DNA from: Bhargavaea sp. CC-171006
GTDB taxonomy: Bacteria; Bacillota; Bacilli; Bacillales_A; Planococcaceae
Length of the DNA stretch: 64,000 bases
Direction: 5' to 3'
NCBI RefSeq assembly: GCF_009761675.1
Contig: NZ_QUZH01000015.1
Coordinates: 1-64,000, forward strand
The stretch's first letter is position 1, and every line of letters begins with the position of its first letter. Below the pieces are notes generated by a model that saw only the letters and a list, made by a program, of their open reading frames with translations, was not told the origin of the DNA and made no database searches. Below are positions 48,834 through 57,831 of the stretch, in pieces. The translations under genes and the position numbers were made by a program.

Positions 48834-50239
48834 AGTTTCGTTATCTCTACCAACTGATCGCCAGCCACATCGGAGTGCTCATCATTGCATTCTTGATCCT
48901 TACTTTGCTGTTTGCCCACTTTGCCGAGCAGCTGATCTATGAGGAAAAGACAGATGAGCTCGTATCTTACGGGCGGAATCTGATGGTCGACCTGTCGGAA
49001 GATCCGGCACAGACAAGGCGGATCCTCGGCGAATATGGGCGCGTCCTGGAAGGCCAGGACATCCAGTTCAGTTTGTTCGACCAGGACTCGGCAGTGATTT
49101 ATTCGTCAGGCCGGCCCGCGTCGCTGATCAAGCTGCGCCAGGAGGAGTGGGACAAAATCCGGAACGGACAGGCCATTATCGTCAACCAGGAGTTTGAGCG
49201 GTCGGACGTTGGAGTCACGTTTACCCTGCTGCCTTATGTCCAGGACGGCCGGTTCATTGGCGGCGTGCTGCTCACCTCCCCGATCTCAGGTTCCCGAGAG
49301 ATCATTTCAGAGCTGAACCGTTACCTGCTCTGGGCGATGCTGGCTTCGCTTGCCGCCTCCCTGCTTCTCGGATGGGCACTATCCGCCTTCCATGTGAAGA
49401 GGCTCAAGCGGCTCCGCAACGCCGCGTCACACGTTGCATCCGGCGACTATTCGGTCCGCGTGCCGTCCTCGAAGGTGGATGAGATCGGTGAGCTGTCGGC
49501 GGACTTTAACGGCATGGCCGAACGCCTGGAGGAATCGATGAGTGAGATCGACCGGCTCGAGAACCGGCGGCGGCAGTTTATCGCGGACGTTTCCCATGAG
49601 ATGCGCACCCCGCTCACGACAATCCGCGGGACGCTCGACGGCCTCCGGGACGGCATGATCCGGGAAGAAGAACGGGAGCGGGCGCTCGCTCTGGCGGGCA
49701 AGGAAACGCGCCGGCTTATCCGCCTCGTGAATGAAAACCTGGATTATGAGAAGATCCGCTCCGGCCAGATCACGCTTGAGAAATCGGAGATTCTGCTCGG
49801 CGACCTGCTGCCGCTGATCGCCGAACAGTTGGAGCCGCTCGCCGAGGAACGAGGCAACACCATCTTGGCGGAAACGGACAGAAGTGCCACCGTCTTCGCA
49901 GACTACGACCGGCTCACCCAGATCCTGATCAACATCACGAAAAACAGCATCCAATTTACACGGGATGGCACAATTACGCTCAGGGGATATACAGACGGAG
50001 GGGATGCGGTCATCGAGGTTGCCGACACCGGTGAAGGCATCGATCCTGAAGACGTCAAGCGCATCTGGGACCGCTTCTACCGGGCCGGTGTCTCCAGGAC
50101 GTCCAATCCGTTCGGGGAATTTGGTCTCGGGCTGTCGATCGTCCGGCAGCTTGTCAGGCTGCACGGCGGGACCATACGAGTCGAAAGTGAAAAAGGTATC
50201 GGAACGCGTTTTGTCTTGCGCTTTCCACCTCAAGAGTAA
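48830..50239 (+). CDS. Membrane sensor histidine kinase
   Basis: A 469-residue kinase with helices near residues 10-32 and 160-182 around a 125-residue external sensor region, a HAMP domain (HVKRLKRLRNAASHVASGDYSVRVP), the phospho-His in FIADVSHEMRTPLTTIRG, and N, D/F and G boxes (NITKNSIQF, VADTGEGID, FGLGLSIV). GAGGAGACGGACGG precedes the ATG. It pairs with the regulator just upstream. The signal is unknown; cell-envelope stress is a guess from the neighbouring protease. Confidence 0.94.
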   Translation: MKFRYLYQLIASHIGVLIIAFLILTLLFAHFAEQLIYEEKTDELVSYGRNLMVDLSEDPAQTRRILGEYGRVLEGQDIQFSLFDQDSAVIYSSGRPASLIKLRQEEWDKIRNGQAIIVNQEFERSDVGVTFTLLPYVQDGRFIGGVLLTSPISGSREIISELNRYLLWAMLASLAASLLLGWALSAFHVKRLKRLRNAASHVASGDYSVRVPSSKVDEIGELSADFNGMAERLEESMSEIDRLENRRRQFIADVSHEMRTPLTTIRGTLDGLRDGMIREEERERALALAGKETRRLIRLVNENLDYEKIRSGQITLEKSEILLGDLLPLIAEQLEPLAEERGNTILAETDRSATVFADYDRLTQILINITKNSIQFTRDGTITLRGYTDGGDAVIEVADTGEGIDPEDVKRIWDRFYRAGVSRTSNPFGEFGLGLSIVRQLVRLHGGTIRVESEKGIGTRFVLRFPPQE

Positions 50240-50269
50240 AAGGGCCTCCCGAAGCGGGATGGCCCTTTC
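50239..50269 (+). terminator. Terminator of the two-component operon
   Basis: AAAGGGCC, TCCCGAAGCGGGA loop, GGCCCTTT, directly after the kinase stop and between convergent genes. Confidence 0.8.
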
Positions 50270-50270
50270 G

Positions 50271-51260
50271 CTATTTCCTCTCTTCCTGTTCCCATCGGCT
50301 CAGCGACGGGTATGGATCAAACGCCCACTCGGATCGGCCGTCGAATTTGTACATGCCGTAATGGAGATGGGGCGGGAACTTGCCGGATGTTCCTTCCTTG
50401 CCGTAGCCGGAACTGCCGACATAGCCGACGACGGTACCCGGCTCGACGACCTGCCCTTCTTCGATTCCTTTTTCAAAGCCCGAGAGATGAGCGTAATAAT
50501 GATATACGTTGTGAGCATCGCGTATCCCGACCCGCCAGCCGCCGAACTCGTTCCAGCCCTTCATCTCGATCACGCCATAGGTGACGGAACGCACCGGTAC
50601 ACCATAGGAGGCGAACAGATCGGTCCCCTCATGCATCCGCCGGCCTCCCCAGCCGCGTCGGGCGCCCCATGTGCTCCTGTAAGTGTAATGATGGGTCTTG
50701 GGGAGCGGAAACACATGGGTGTCAAGCTCAATGGTGCCGTAGCTGCGGAACAGTTCGTCGATCGTCATGATTTGCCGCACGGCCTCTTCGCTTCCGAAGA
50801 ATTCATAGAGCGCGAGACGCAGCGCCTGCTCGTCTGCCCCATTTTTCCCGAGCGTGTATGCGAGTGTGTACAGAATGTCCTGGGGGTCTTCCGGGTCGGC
50901 CTTTCCGTCACCGTTGCCGTCCAGGCCTCCGCCTTCGAAAAACTCGATAGCGGCCGGATCATTTTCCCCGCGTTCCGGGTTGGGTGCTCCCGCCCAGAAC
51001 TCATCTTCAAACCGGAAGGCGACTGGGCCTTCATTCTCCTCCAAATCATTCCGCACGCGCTGGATATTGCGCTCATACCGGTCGACGGCGGCCAACGTGT
51101 GCCAAGGCACGGAAGGCGTCTCATACGTCAGATACAGATTCATTCGCTCTTCGGCAACGGACTGCTCCGTATCCTCTCCAGAATCCTCCGCCCGGACGAT
51201 TGTGACAAAAAGTACGGAAAGCAACAGCAAATAGGCCGGCAGCCAGATGGCGTGGCGCAC
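50271..51260 (-). CDS. lytH: LytH-like M23 peptidoglycan endopeptidase
   Basis: A 329-residue exported protein with an N-terminal helix (residues 5-23) and a C-terminal LytM/M23 zinc peptidase domain: MHEGTDLFASYG (first metal His and Asp), YYAHLSGF and PPHLHYGMY. The front half contains an acidic calcium-like loop (DGNGDGKADPEDPQ). Length and order match B. subtilis LytH, which trims L-Ala-D-Glu links in spore cortex. It starts at GTG 51260 with AAGGGAGG ahead. A sporulation role is inferred from the relative and the coat genes nearby in the genome. Confidence 0.85.
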   Translation of the reverse strand: MRHAIWLPAYLLLLSVLFVTIVRAEDSGEDTEQSVAEERMNLYLTYETPSVPWHTLAAVDRYERNIQRVRNDLEENEGPVAFRFEDEFWAGAPNPERGENDPAAIEFFEGGGLDGNGDGKADPEDPQDILYTLAYTLGKNGADEQALRLALYEFFGSEEAVRQIMTIDELFRSYGTIELDTHVFPLPKTHHYTYRSTWGARRGWGGRRMHEGTDLFASYGVPVRSVTYGVIEMKGWNEFGGWRVGIRDAHNVYHYYAHLSGFEKGIEEGQVVEPGTVVGYVGSSGYGKEGTSGKFPPHLHYGMYKFDGRSEWAFDPYPSLSRWEQEERK

Positions 51261-51378
51261 GGGTCATAACCTCCCTTCACCATCTTAGGCTTGCCGGCCA
51301 TCCCATTCTCATGAGTGGCAAAATGCGGTTATATTAAGGTTGAATCAGCCTAACATTAGGTTCTTTTTTCAAGTGCGA

Positions 51379-51765
51379 TCATTGCGCTGCCCGGTCAATG
51401 ACCCCTTTCAGTGTCTCCTCGATCTCACCGGCAAACGGATCGATATCTTCCCTGCCGGTCAGGCCGAGCAGTTCGGTCGGCTTCGGCATGCCGATCCGGG
51501 TCACACCGCCATCCTCATAGACAGCCATCTTGCATGGAAGGAGATAGCCGATTTTCAAATCCTTTTTCAGCACTTCCGCAGCGGCGGCCGGGCTGCACAC
51601 TTCCAAGATTGTTATTGGCTTGTCGAAATCCTGCCCTTTCTGCTGAAGCGTATCGGTCATGTCCAGCTCCCAGAGAACGCCGAATTTCACCTCGGCCAGC
51701 TCCTCTTTGATTGACCGGATCGCGTCTTTCATGGATTTTGCCGTTTCCTTCGTGTAATCGAACAT
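51379..51765 (-). CDS. DUF302 family protein
   Basis: A 128-residue protein of the DUF302 family: SIKEELAEVKFGVLWELDM, FDKPITILEVCSPAAAAEVLK and IGYLLPCKMAVYEDGG are typical. The fold is small and cytoplasmic; the function is not known, though members are often linked to metal or redox stress. Two TTTCCCGGGAA palindromes lie 26 and 46 bp upstream of the start. The ribosome site is AAAGGAGAG. Confidence 0.9.
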   Translation of the reverse strand: MFDYTKETAKSMKDAIRSIKEELAEVKFGVLWELDMTDTLQQKGQDFDKPITILEVCSPAAAAEVLKKDLKIGYLLPCKMAVYEDGGVTRIGMPKPTELLGLTGREDIDPFAGEIEETLKGVIDRAAQ

Positions 51766-51790
51766 CGGGGTCTCTCCTTTCGTTTGTCGA

Positions 51791-51823
51791 TTTCCCGGGA
51801 AATAACGGTATTTCCCGGGAATT
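51791..51823. repeat. Two TTTCCCGGGAA palindromes 20 bp apart
   Basis: TTTCCCGGGAAAT (51791) and TTTCCCGGGAATT (51811) lie between the DUF302 gene and the stop of the upstream gene; a half-site CGGGAAAT follows at 51828. They may be operators for the DUF302 gene. Confidence 0.55.
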
Positions 51824-51837
51824 GAGTCGGGAAATGT

Positions 51838-52692
51838 TCAGCCCCGCTCCACCGGCATTGAACAGCAGCGGAACGAGCCGCCGGATTTGATGATCTCCGT
51901 GAAGTCGATTTCAATGACCTCGTAACCGTGTTCGCGCATCGCACCGTTCACTTCAGGATTGACGGGAAGGCTGAACAGCTTGCGCCCGCCAATTGACAGG
52001 ACGTTCGTGCCCATCGTGAACTGTTCGTCCGCATTGACGTTGATCAGATCATATTTGCTGCCAAGCTTCTCCACGGTCGCAGGATTCAATGCTTCCGGGA
52101 AGATCAGCGCCGTCTCCGGTGACAGGATATTGAATACGCAGTCGAGGTGCAGGTACTTCCCGTCAAATTCAACAGGGATGATTTCGTGCTCCGGAAGTTC
52201 CTTCGACAGCATTTCGATGGCATCCCGTGAAGTGCGTTCACTGACTCCGACATAGACGGTGTCCCGGTCGACGATGACGTCGCCGCCCTCAATCCTCCCG
52301 CCGTTGAGCTTACGGTAACGGATTCCCTTTTCGCGGAGAAGCTTTTCCAGCGCTTCCTCCTCGCCCTGGCGAATCTCACTTGCCATCCGGGAAATAAACA
52401 GCTCGTCACCAACCGTGAACCCGATGTCGCGGGTAAACACCTGCTCCGGGAATTCCTCTGACGGCTCTAGCTCGATCACTTCGGCGCCGTGAGCCTGGAG
52501 AGTGTCACGGAACGTGCGGTACTGTTCCATTGCCCGCTCACGGTTGATATTTTCGTCTTCGTACTGCTTTTGTACTTCATTGATCGCTTCTTCGATGGCC
52601 ATATAGCGCGGCGGGCAGAGAATCACCCGCCGTAGCGTGCCGTACTCTGTGCTGACTTCAATCTGTGATGTCTCGTCCTTCGGCAATGTCAA
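51838..52692 (-). CDS. Dimethylarginine dimethylaminohydrolase-like amidinohydrolase
   Basis: A 284-residue protein of the arginine deiminase/DDAH superfamily. The active-site landmarks are FTRDIGF, GGRIEGGDVIV, the His in YLHLDCVFNIL and the nucleophilic Cys in GGSFRCCSMPVER at the very end. Length fits B. subtilis YkgA and DDAH rather than the longer arginine deiminase. It starts at TTG 52692 with GGAGGAG eight bases ahead. The substrate (methylated arginine or another guanidine) is unproven. Confidence 0.9.
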   Translation of the reverse strand: MTLPKDETSQIEVSTEYGTLRRVILCPPRYMAIEEAINEVQKQYEDENINRERAMEQYRTFRDTLQAHGAEVIELEPSEEFPEQVFTRDIGFTVGDELFISRMASEIRQGEEEALEKLLREKGIRYRKLNGGRIEGGDVIVDRDTVYVGVSERTSRDAIEMLSKELPEHEIIPVEFDGKYLHLDCVFNILSPETALIFPEALNPATVEKLGSKYDLINVNADEQFTMGTNVLSIGGRKLFSLPVNPEVNGAMREHGYEVIEIDFTEIIKSGGSFRCCSMPVERG

Positions 52693-52763
52693 CTTTTCTT
52701 CTCCTCCACTTTAAAGCCGTAATCAGTTTACTTTTCCCCATTCCGATCTGATAAAAACAGGCT

Positions 52764-52788
52764 GTTTCGTTCCCGGACACCCGGGAAT
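52764..52788 (+). promoter_or_regulatory. Candidate sigma-B promoter
   Basis: GTTTCG and GGGAAT are 13 bases apart, matching the sigma-B pattern GTTTNN-N12-14-GGGWAW. The start codon of a small hydrophilic protein follows 34 bases downstream. Confidence 0.6.
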
Positions 52789-52821
52789 AATAAGGACAAG
52801 AACAGAAAGGGAGCGATTCTG

Positions 52822-52986
52822 ATGAAGAGCTACGCGGAAAACGATAAAAATCAGAAAAACGGAAAATGGTCAGAGAATGCCAATGATGCCGCGAAAAAGG
52901 CTGAGGAAAAGCTGGATGACATCAAGAAAGAGGCCCGCGACGCAGCGGAAACCAATAAGGATGACAAGAGCGAAAAATCTCTTTAG
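52822..52986 (+). CDS. Small hydrophilic stress-type protein
   Basis: A 54-residue protein, MKSYAENDKNQKNGKWSENA at the start, then an Ala/Lys/Glu-rich helix (AAKKAEEKLDDIKKEARDAA) and a charged end. GAAAGGGAG lies eight bases before the ATG and a strong terminator follows. It has no Cys, no aromatic residues past the first 16 and no hydrophobic core, so it should be disordered or a single amphipathic helix, like CsbD- or LEA-type proteins. The sigma-B-like promoter supports a general-stress role. No exact family was recognised. Confidence 0.8.
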   Translation: MKSYAENDKNQKNGKWSENANDAAKKAEEKLDDIKKEARDAAETNKDDKSEKSL

Positions 52987-53012
52987 ATTTAGCATGTTCC
53001 ATTAACACACGA

Positions 53013-53050
53013 AAAAACGCCGTCCCGGCAACAATCGGAACGGCGTTTTC
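53013..53050. terminator. Bidirectional terminator
   Basis: AAAACGCCGT, loop, ACGGCGTTTT between the small stress gene and the convergent sugar-transport operon. Confidence 0.9.
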
Positions 53051-53054
53051 CTAT

Positions 53055-54182
53055 TCAGACTGTGATCCCTGCTTCTTCCCCGAGCTTTAGGCGGTCACCG
53101 CTCCCGGCATCGAAAAAGTGGGCGAGTTCCATATCATACGCCAGCCGGACGTTATCTCCGGCACGGAGGTCCAGCCCTGAATCAATTCGGGCGATCAGCT
53201 CCTGGCTGCCGAGCTTTGAGTAAAGGAGAGTTTCCGCTCCGGTCAGCTCCGAGACGATGACTTCCGAGTCCATCGCCGCCAGGGATTGTCCTGCAGCGGC
53301 CGGCGGTTCCAGTGTGACATGTTCCGGACGGATGCCCATCGTGATCGGTCCATCCCCGTAGCCTGCTGCCTGCATCGCCCGTGCTTTTGTCTCGGGAAGC
53401 GGAAGACGGATGCCGTCAGCTGTCACGAATTCGCCGTTCTGCACTTCCCCGCTGAAAAAGTTCATAGCGGGTGACCCGATGAATCCTCCGACGAATGTGT
53501 TTTCCGGATAATCGTAGACATCCTTCGGCGCGCCGACCTGCTGGATGACGCCGTCTTTCATGATGACGATGCGGGTCGCCATCGTCATCGCCTCGGTCTG
53601 GTCGTGTGTGACGTAGACAGTCGTCGTCTTCAGCCGGTTGTGGAGCTTGGAGATCTCCGCCCGCATCTGGAAGCGGAGCTTTGCGTCCAGGTTCGAGAGC
53701 GGCTCGTCCATCAGGAACAGCTTGGCATCCCGCACAATCGCCCTGCCGAGTGCGACCCGCTGGCGCTGCCCGCCGGAAAGTGCACGCGGCTTCCGCTTCA
53801 GATAGTCCTCGAGGCCGAGAATCTTCGCGGCTTCGGTGACACGTTTTTTGATCTCTTCTTTCTTGAATTTCCGCATCTTCAATGCGAACGCCATATTGTC
53901 GTAGACGGTCATATGCGGGTAAAGCGCGTAGTTCTGGAACACCATCGCGATATCCCGGTTTTTCGGCGGCACGTCGTTCATGAGGCGGCCGTCCATCACA
54001 AACTCGCCGTCGGTGATTTCTTCGAGGCCGGCGATCATGCGGAGCATCGTCGACTTCCCGCAGCCGGACGGCCCGACGAGGACGATAAAGTCCCCGTCTT
54101 CGATCTCGAGGTTAAAGTCCTTTACCGCCGTGACGTCTTTGTCATACGTTTTCGAGATGTTCTTGAGTTCGATCTTGACCAT
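53055..54182 (-). CDS. ugpC: MsmX/UgpC-type sugar ABC transporter ATPase
   Basis: A 375-residue ATPase: Walker [11 protein letters not shown]-loop [16 protein letters not shown], signature [14 protein letters not shown], Walker [13 protein letters not shown] and H-loop [10 protein letters not shown], then a C-terminal OB-type regulatory domain with GIRPEHV. This is the class that energises carbohydrate importers. AAAGGAGAATCCAA precedes the ATG. It is the last gene of the operon and could also serve other sugar transporters, as MsmX does. Confidence 0.95.
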   Translation of the reverse strand: MVKIELKNISKTYDKDVTAVKDFNLEIEDGDFIVLVGPSGCGKSTMLRMIAGLEEITDGEFVMDGRLMNDVPPKNRDIAMVFQNYALYPHMTVYDNMAFALKMRKFKKEEIKKRVTEAAKILGLEDYLKRKPRALSGGQRQRVALGRAIVRDAKLFLMDEPLSNLDAKLRFQMRAEISKLHNRLKTTTVYVTHDQTEAMTMATRIVIMKDGVIQQVGAPKDVYDYPENTFVGGFIGSPAMNFFSGEVQNGEFVTADGIRLPLPETKARAMQAAGYGDGPITMGIRPEHVTLEPPAAAGQSLAAMDSEVIVSELTGAETLLYSKLGSQELIARIDSGLDLRAGDNVRLAYDMELAHFFDAGSGDRLKLGEEAGITV

Positions 54183-54381
54183 TTGGATTCTCCTTTACAC
54201 CGCTTGCTGAGCTGGAATTAACATTGATGTTCTGAATGAGCGGCTTCGGAATGAGAAGCAGGATGGCGATCGGCAGGAAGATAAGCAGCAGGACAAGCGT
54301 GCTTGCCTGGAAACTGAATTCCCCGACCGGCTCAGCCGTCTCCGTGTTCCCGGCCGTGCGTTTCACTTCGATTTTCAGCAT
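54142..54381 (-). CDS. Small membrane protein inside the sugar-transport operon
   Basis: A 79-residue frame beginning at ATG 54381 with AAAGGGG eight bases upstream, lying between the MalG-like permease gene and ugpC and overlapping the start of ugpC by 41 bp. It has one strong helix (residues 26-45, [18 protein letters not shown]) with a hydrophilic part on each side. No family was recognised. The good ribosome site and the membrane helix support it, the long overlap with ugpC speaks for coupling or against reality. Confidence 0.5.
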   Translation of the reverse strand: MLKIEVKRTAGNTETAEPVGEFSFQASTLVLLLIFLPIAILLLIPKPLIQNINVNSSSASGVKENPNGQDRTQEHLENV

Positions 54382-54452
54382 GTTCATTACCCCTTTCGTC
54401 CGCATGCCTCCCACTTTATGCAGCGTCCGGCATATTCATCAGCCGCACGGCG

Positions 54453-55331
54453 TCACTTCCCGCCGGACTGGAGGTTGATGCCCTGGATAAAGTACTTCTG
54501 GAAAAAGAAGAACAGGATGATTACCGGCAGCAGGACGAGAAGCGAGCCGGCCATCAGATAGTTCCACTGCGTGCTCATCTGGCCCTTGAACACCTGGAGA
54601 CCGAGCTGAAGCGTGTACAGACTTTCGTCGTTCACGTAGAGAAGCGGTCCGAGGAAATCGTTCCACGCCCCGTTGAAAGAGAAGATGGCAACGGTGGCAA
54701 GCGCTGGCTTCGTGAGCGGGAGGCCGATTTTCCACCAGATCCAGAAGTGGCTGGCTCCCTCCATCTTGGCCGCTTCGATCAGCTCATCCGGAATGGTCAT
54801 GTAAAACTGCCGGAGCAGGAAGATGTTGAACGCGCTCCCGAAAAACGCCGGGATGACGAGCGGGTAATACGTGTTCAGCCATTGCAGCTTCGCGAACAGC
54901 ACATACTGAGGAATCAGTGTGACGAACCCCGGGATCATCATCGTCGAAAGCACGATCGCAAACAGGACGTTCCGGCCCTTGAACGGGACTTTCGCGAACC
55001 CGTACGCGATGAACGAGTTCACAAACACATTGCCGATCACGACAAGAATGGTGATCGTCAGCGTGTTGACCGTGTACAGGTCGAACGGCGCCGCTTCCCA
55101 CGTTTTCATGTAGTTGCTCCAGTTCCAGCTTTCCGGCCAGAACGTCGGCGGATAGGTCATCACTTCCTGCATCGTCTTGACGGAAGTGACGAGCATCCAC
55201 CAGAGCGGTGACAGCATCAGGATGCTGCCCGCGGCAAGCAGAACCCAGTTGATGATGTTCAGCGCCTGCCTGCGGCCCTGGATCGTTTCAAAATGCGAGA
55301 CTTTCTGTCGTCCCGCTGCCTGCTTCACCAT
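54453..55331 (-). CDS. Sugar ABC transporter permease, MalG-like
   Basis: A 292-residue permease with six helices. The ATPase-contact EAA loop is present as EAAKMEGASHFWIWWKIGLPLTKPALAT, followed by helices and the usual end FFFFQKYFIQGI. ATG 55331 shares one base with the stop of the MalF-like gene. Together with that protein it forms the membrane channel. The sugar is unknown. Confidence 0.94.
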   Translation of the reverse strand: MVKQAAGRQKVSHFETIQGRRQALNIINWVLLAAGSILMLSPLWWMLVTSVKTMQEVMTYPPTFWPESWNWSNYMKTWEAAPFDLYTVNTLTITILVVIGNVFVNSFIAYGFAKVPFKGRNVLFAIVLSTMMIPGFVTLIPQYVLFAKLQWLNTYYPLVIPAFFGSAFNIFLLRQFYMTIPDELIEAAKMEGASHFWIWWKIGLPLTKPALATVAIFSFNGAWNDFLGPLLYVNDESLYTLQLGLQVFKGQMSTQWNYLMAGSLLVLLPVIILFFFFQKYFIQGINLQSGGK

Positions 55332-56242
55332 CACTTCCCGCCCCCTTCATAGTGCACCCATTTCGGTGCAAGCTTCAGGTTGACGATTGTCAGGGCGAAA
55401 ACAATGACGAACAGGATCCACGACATTGCCATGGCATATCCCATGTCGAATGCTTCAAACGCCTTCTGCCACATATACAGGTTGTAGAAAAGCATCGAAT
55501 TGACCGGCCCGCCTTCTCCGTTCGACATGACATAGGCCTCCTGGAAAATCTGGAAGCCGCCAATCAGGCTCGTCACGATGTCGAAGAAGATGACCGGCGT
55601 GATCATCGGGATCGTGATGCGGGTAAATTGCTGCCAGGCGTTGGCGCCGTCAATTTCCGCCGCTTCATACAGGCTCTTCGAGATGCCCTGCATGCTTGCC
55701 AGGTAAAGCAGCATTCCGCCTCCGACACTCCACAGTTTCATGAAGATCAATGCCGGCTTCGTCCAATCGGGGTCGAACAGCCAGTTCGGCCCGGCGATGC
55801 CGAACCACGCGAGGACGGTGTTCACCATGCCGGTCCCCGGCTCAAGCAGCTGCATCCAGAGAAGGTACACGCCGACGCCCGAAAGGACCGCCGGCAAGTA
55901 ATAAATCGTCCGGAACAGCCGCATTCCCGGGATGTCCCGGTTGAGGAGCGCGGAAAGCAAAATCGCCCCGACCGTCGTAAGCGGAACTGAAAACAGGACA
56001 TAATAAAGGGTGTTGTAAAGCGATGTCCAAAACAGCTGGTCGCCGGAGAACAGCTTCTCATAGTTGCTCAGCCCGACAAAGTCCATCTGCGAGGTTACGT
56101 TATAGTTGGTGAAGCTTGCCGCAAAGGAAAACAGCAGCGGGCCTGCCGTGAACACGATGAATCCGATGATCCACGGGAGGATAAAGAGATACCCCTGAAG
56201 TCCTTCTTTCGTCTTGTAGTTGAATCTGCGCTTTCCGGCCAT
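55331..56242 (-). CDS. Sugar ABC transporter permease, MalF-like
   Basis: A 303-residue permease starting with a basic cytoplasmic stretch and EGLQGYLFILPWIIGFIVFTAGPLLFS, with about six helices. The EAA loop reads EAAEIDGANAWQQFTRITIPMITPVIFF. It follows the binding-protein gene, with an attenuating hairpin in the gap. It pairs with the MalG-like subunit. Confidence 0.94.
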   Translation of the reverse strand: MAGKRRFNYKTKEGLQGYLFILPWIIGFIVFTAGPLLFSFAASFTNYNVTSQMDFVGLSNYEKLFSGDQLFWTSLYNTLYYVLFSVPLTTVGAILLSALLNRDIPGMRLFRTIYYLPAVLSGVGVYLLWMQLLEPGTGMVNTVLAWFGIAGPNWLFDPDWTKPALIFMKLWSVGGGMLLYLASMQGISKSLYEAAEIDGANAWQQFTRITIPMITPVIFFDIVTSLIGGFQIFQEAYVMSNGEGGPVNSMLFYNLYMWQKAFEAFDMGYAMAMSWILFVIVFALTIVNLKLAPKWVHYEGGGK

Positions 56243-56277
56243 CCCGCCTAGCCTCCTTGTCCCTGTTTTATGTAATG

Positions 56278-56310
56278 AAAAGAAGGAGGGCGGCTCCGCC
56301 CCCCTTCTCC
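56278..56310 (-). terminator. Hairpin within the sugar operon
   Basis: AGAAGGGGGGCGG, loop, CCGCCCTCCTTCT then TTTTCAT on the minus strand, between the binding-protein and permease genes. A partial terminator at this place lets cells make more binding protein than permease. Confidence 0.75.
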
Positions 56311-56328
56311 ATGTTTGGTCTGAATCCG

Positions 56329-57648
56329 TTACTTTTTGGAAATTTCCTTCTCGACGGCAGCCTGCGCATCCTTCAGTGCCTGCTCCGGCGTTTTCTTGCC
56401 GAGGTAGACATTATCGAACTCCGGATTGACGAGCGTCATATAGTCAGGAGCCACAAGTGAAGTCGGTGTCAGCATCGTCAGCGGCATCGCCTCGACAGCC
56501 AGTTCGTAAACCATCTTGCCGTTGTCGTTGAACTCGTCGCTGGAAGCCGCGCTCTCTGACGCCTCGATGTTCGCTACGTTATCGAAGTTCTTGACTGCCC
56601 AGTATTCCTGCGCTTCCTTGCTGGTCAGATATTTGATGAACTCCCAAGAGGCATCCGGATTTTCCGCACCTGCAGGGATTTCAGCGACGAAGCCTCCGCC
56701 CCAGCTTGTATGGCCGTTGCCCGGCTCCTTCTCTGGAAGGAGTGCCACGCCGAAGTTGAGATCAGGTGCGTAGTCACGGATCTGTGTGTAAAAAGTCGGT
56801 GTCTGAACGAGCATTGCCAGGTCTCCCGAGAAGAACGGGTTCGCCTGCTGGCTCTCCATCTGCGCTTTCCATGAGTTGATATTGTCGGCACCATATTTTT
56901 GGTGCCACTTGTTCAGCCACTCGAGCGTGTCAAGCTTCGCCGGTGTATTGATCTTCACTTCACTGTTTTCATCGACGAAGTTGACGTTGTCCGCGTTCAT
57001 CATCCAGACGTCGGTCTGGACGCCGAACATCGGATAGAACCCGAGGCGGTCATACTTCTCGCCGTCCTTTACGTCCAGCTTTTCAGCATACTCCCACAGC
57101 TCGTCCCATGTTTTCGGGGGCTGCTCGGGATCAAGGCCCGCTTCTTCGAAGGCGTCCTTGTTGTAGAAGAGGACACGGGTATCCGTGTTGAACGGAATGC
57201 CGTACGAGTCCCCCTCATAGAGGGTGGCGTTCCACAGTTCCTCATAGAAATCCCCGGAGATGTCGTCTTCCTCCAAGTATTTCGAAAGGTTCTCCGCCTG
57301 CTGGTTCTTTCCGCGGAGCGCTGTTGCGTTGATGTCATTGATGACCACATCAGGCGGGTCGCCCGCTGCAATCGCCGCGAGTTCCTTTGTCCAGATGTCT
57401 CCCCACGGGATGAACGTGTGCTTCACTTCAATTTCATCCTGGGAATTGTTGAAGTCTTCGATGATCTTTTCAATGATCGGACGGCGGATTTCTGATCCCC
57501 AGAACGTCCAGAAATCAAGCGTGATCTTGCCTTCTTCAGCTTCCGCATCCGCTTTCTCCGCTCCGGATCCGCCTTTCGTGAATCCGTTGCACCCGGACAA
57601 AACAAGCATCAGAATCAGCAGAGCCGGCACCCACTTAAATCGTCTCAT
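56329..57648 (-). CDS. Sugar-binding lipoprotein of the ABC transporter
   Basis: A 439-residue extracellular solute-binding protein. The lipoprotein signal is MRRFKWVPALLILMLVLSGC (cleavage before Cys20). The mature part has ITLDFWTFWGSEIRRPIIEKIIEDFN, GDPPDVVINDIN and SYGIPFNTDTRVLFYNKDAFEEAGL, all typical of family 1 sugar-binding proteins. ATG 57648 has AGGGGGAAGCGAC ahead; a longer frame lacks a site. It is the first gene of the operon. The ligand cannot be told. Confidence 0.94.
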   Translation of the reverse strand: MRRFKWVPALLILMLVLSGCNGFTKGGSGAEKADAEAEEGKITLDFWTFWGSEIRRPIIEKIIEDFNNSQDEIEVKHTFIPWGDIWTKELAAIAAGDPPDVVINDINATALRGKNQQAENLSKYLEEDDISGDFYEELWNATLYEGDSYGIPFNTDTRVLFYNKDAFEEAGLDPEQPPKTWDELWEYAEKLDVKDGEKYDRLGFYPMFGVQTDVWMMNADNVNFVDENSEVKINTPAKLDTLEWLNKWHQKYGADNINSWKAQMESQQANPFFSGDLAMLVQTPTFYTQIRDYAPDLNFGVALLPEKEPGNGHTSWGGGFVAEIPAGAENPDASWEFIKYLTSKEAQEYWAVKNFDNVANIEASESAASSDEFNDNGKMVYELAVEAMPLTMLTPTSLVAPDYMTLVNPEFDNVYLGKKTPEQALKDAQAAVEKEISKK

Positions 57649-57705
57649 GTCGCTTCCCCCTACTCTTCTTAAGTTATGTATTAGGCAAACCTTTCTTTTC
57701 ATTCC

Positions 57706-57722
57706 ACTTCGACACGCGAAGT
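57706..57722. promoter_or_regulatory. Operator-like inverted repeat of the sugar operon
   Basis: ACTTCG, five bases, CGAAGT is a perfect inverted repeat located just downstream of the -10 box, where a LacI- or GntR-type repressor could block transcription. No such regulator gene lies beside it. Confidence 0.45.
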
Positions 57723-57736
57723 AAACCTTCTTCACT

Positions 57737-57764
57737 ATCTTACAAGATTAGACACGCAATTCAA
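57737..57764 (-). promoter_or_regulatory. Candidate promoter of the sugar operon
   Basis: On the minus strand TTGAAT and TAAGAT are 16 bases apart, about 89 bases before the ATG of the binding-protein gene. Confidence 0.5.
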
Positions 57765-57787
57765 ATAGTTCTAAAGTCTTTCTGTCG

Positions 57788-57831
57788 AAAAAAGGCAGGA
57801 CTTGTCGATTAATGACAGCCTGCCTTTTCCT
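57788..57831 (-). terminator. Terminator overlapping the GNAT gene end
   Basis: AAAGGCAGG, loop with the stop codon, CCTGCCTTTTTT on the minus strand. Confidence 0.75.

Noticed and set aside
49965-51269. A 434-codon plus-strand frame over the kinase end and the LytH-like gene
   Set aside because: It crosses a terminator and overlaps two convincing genes in the wrong frame or strand.
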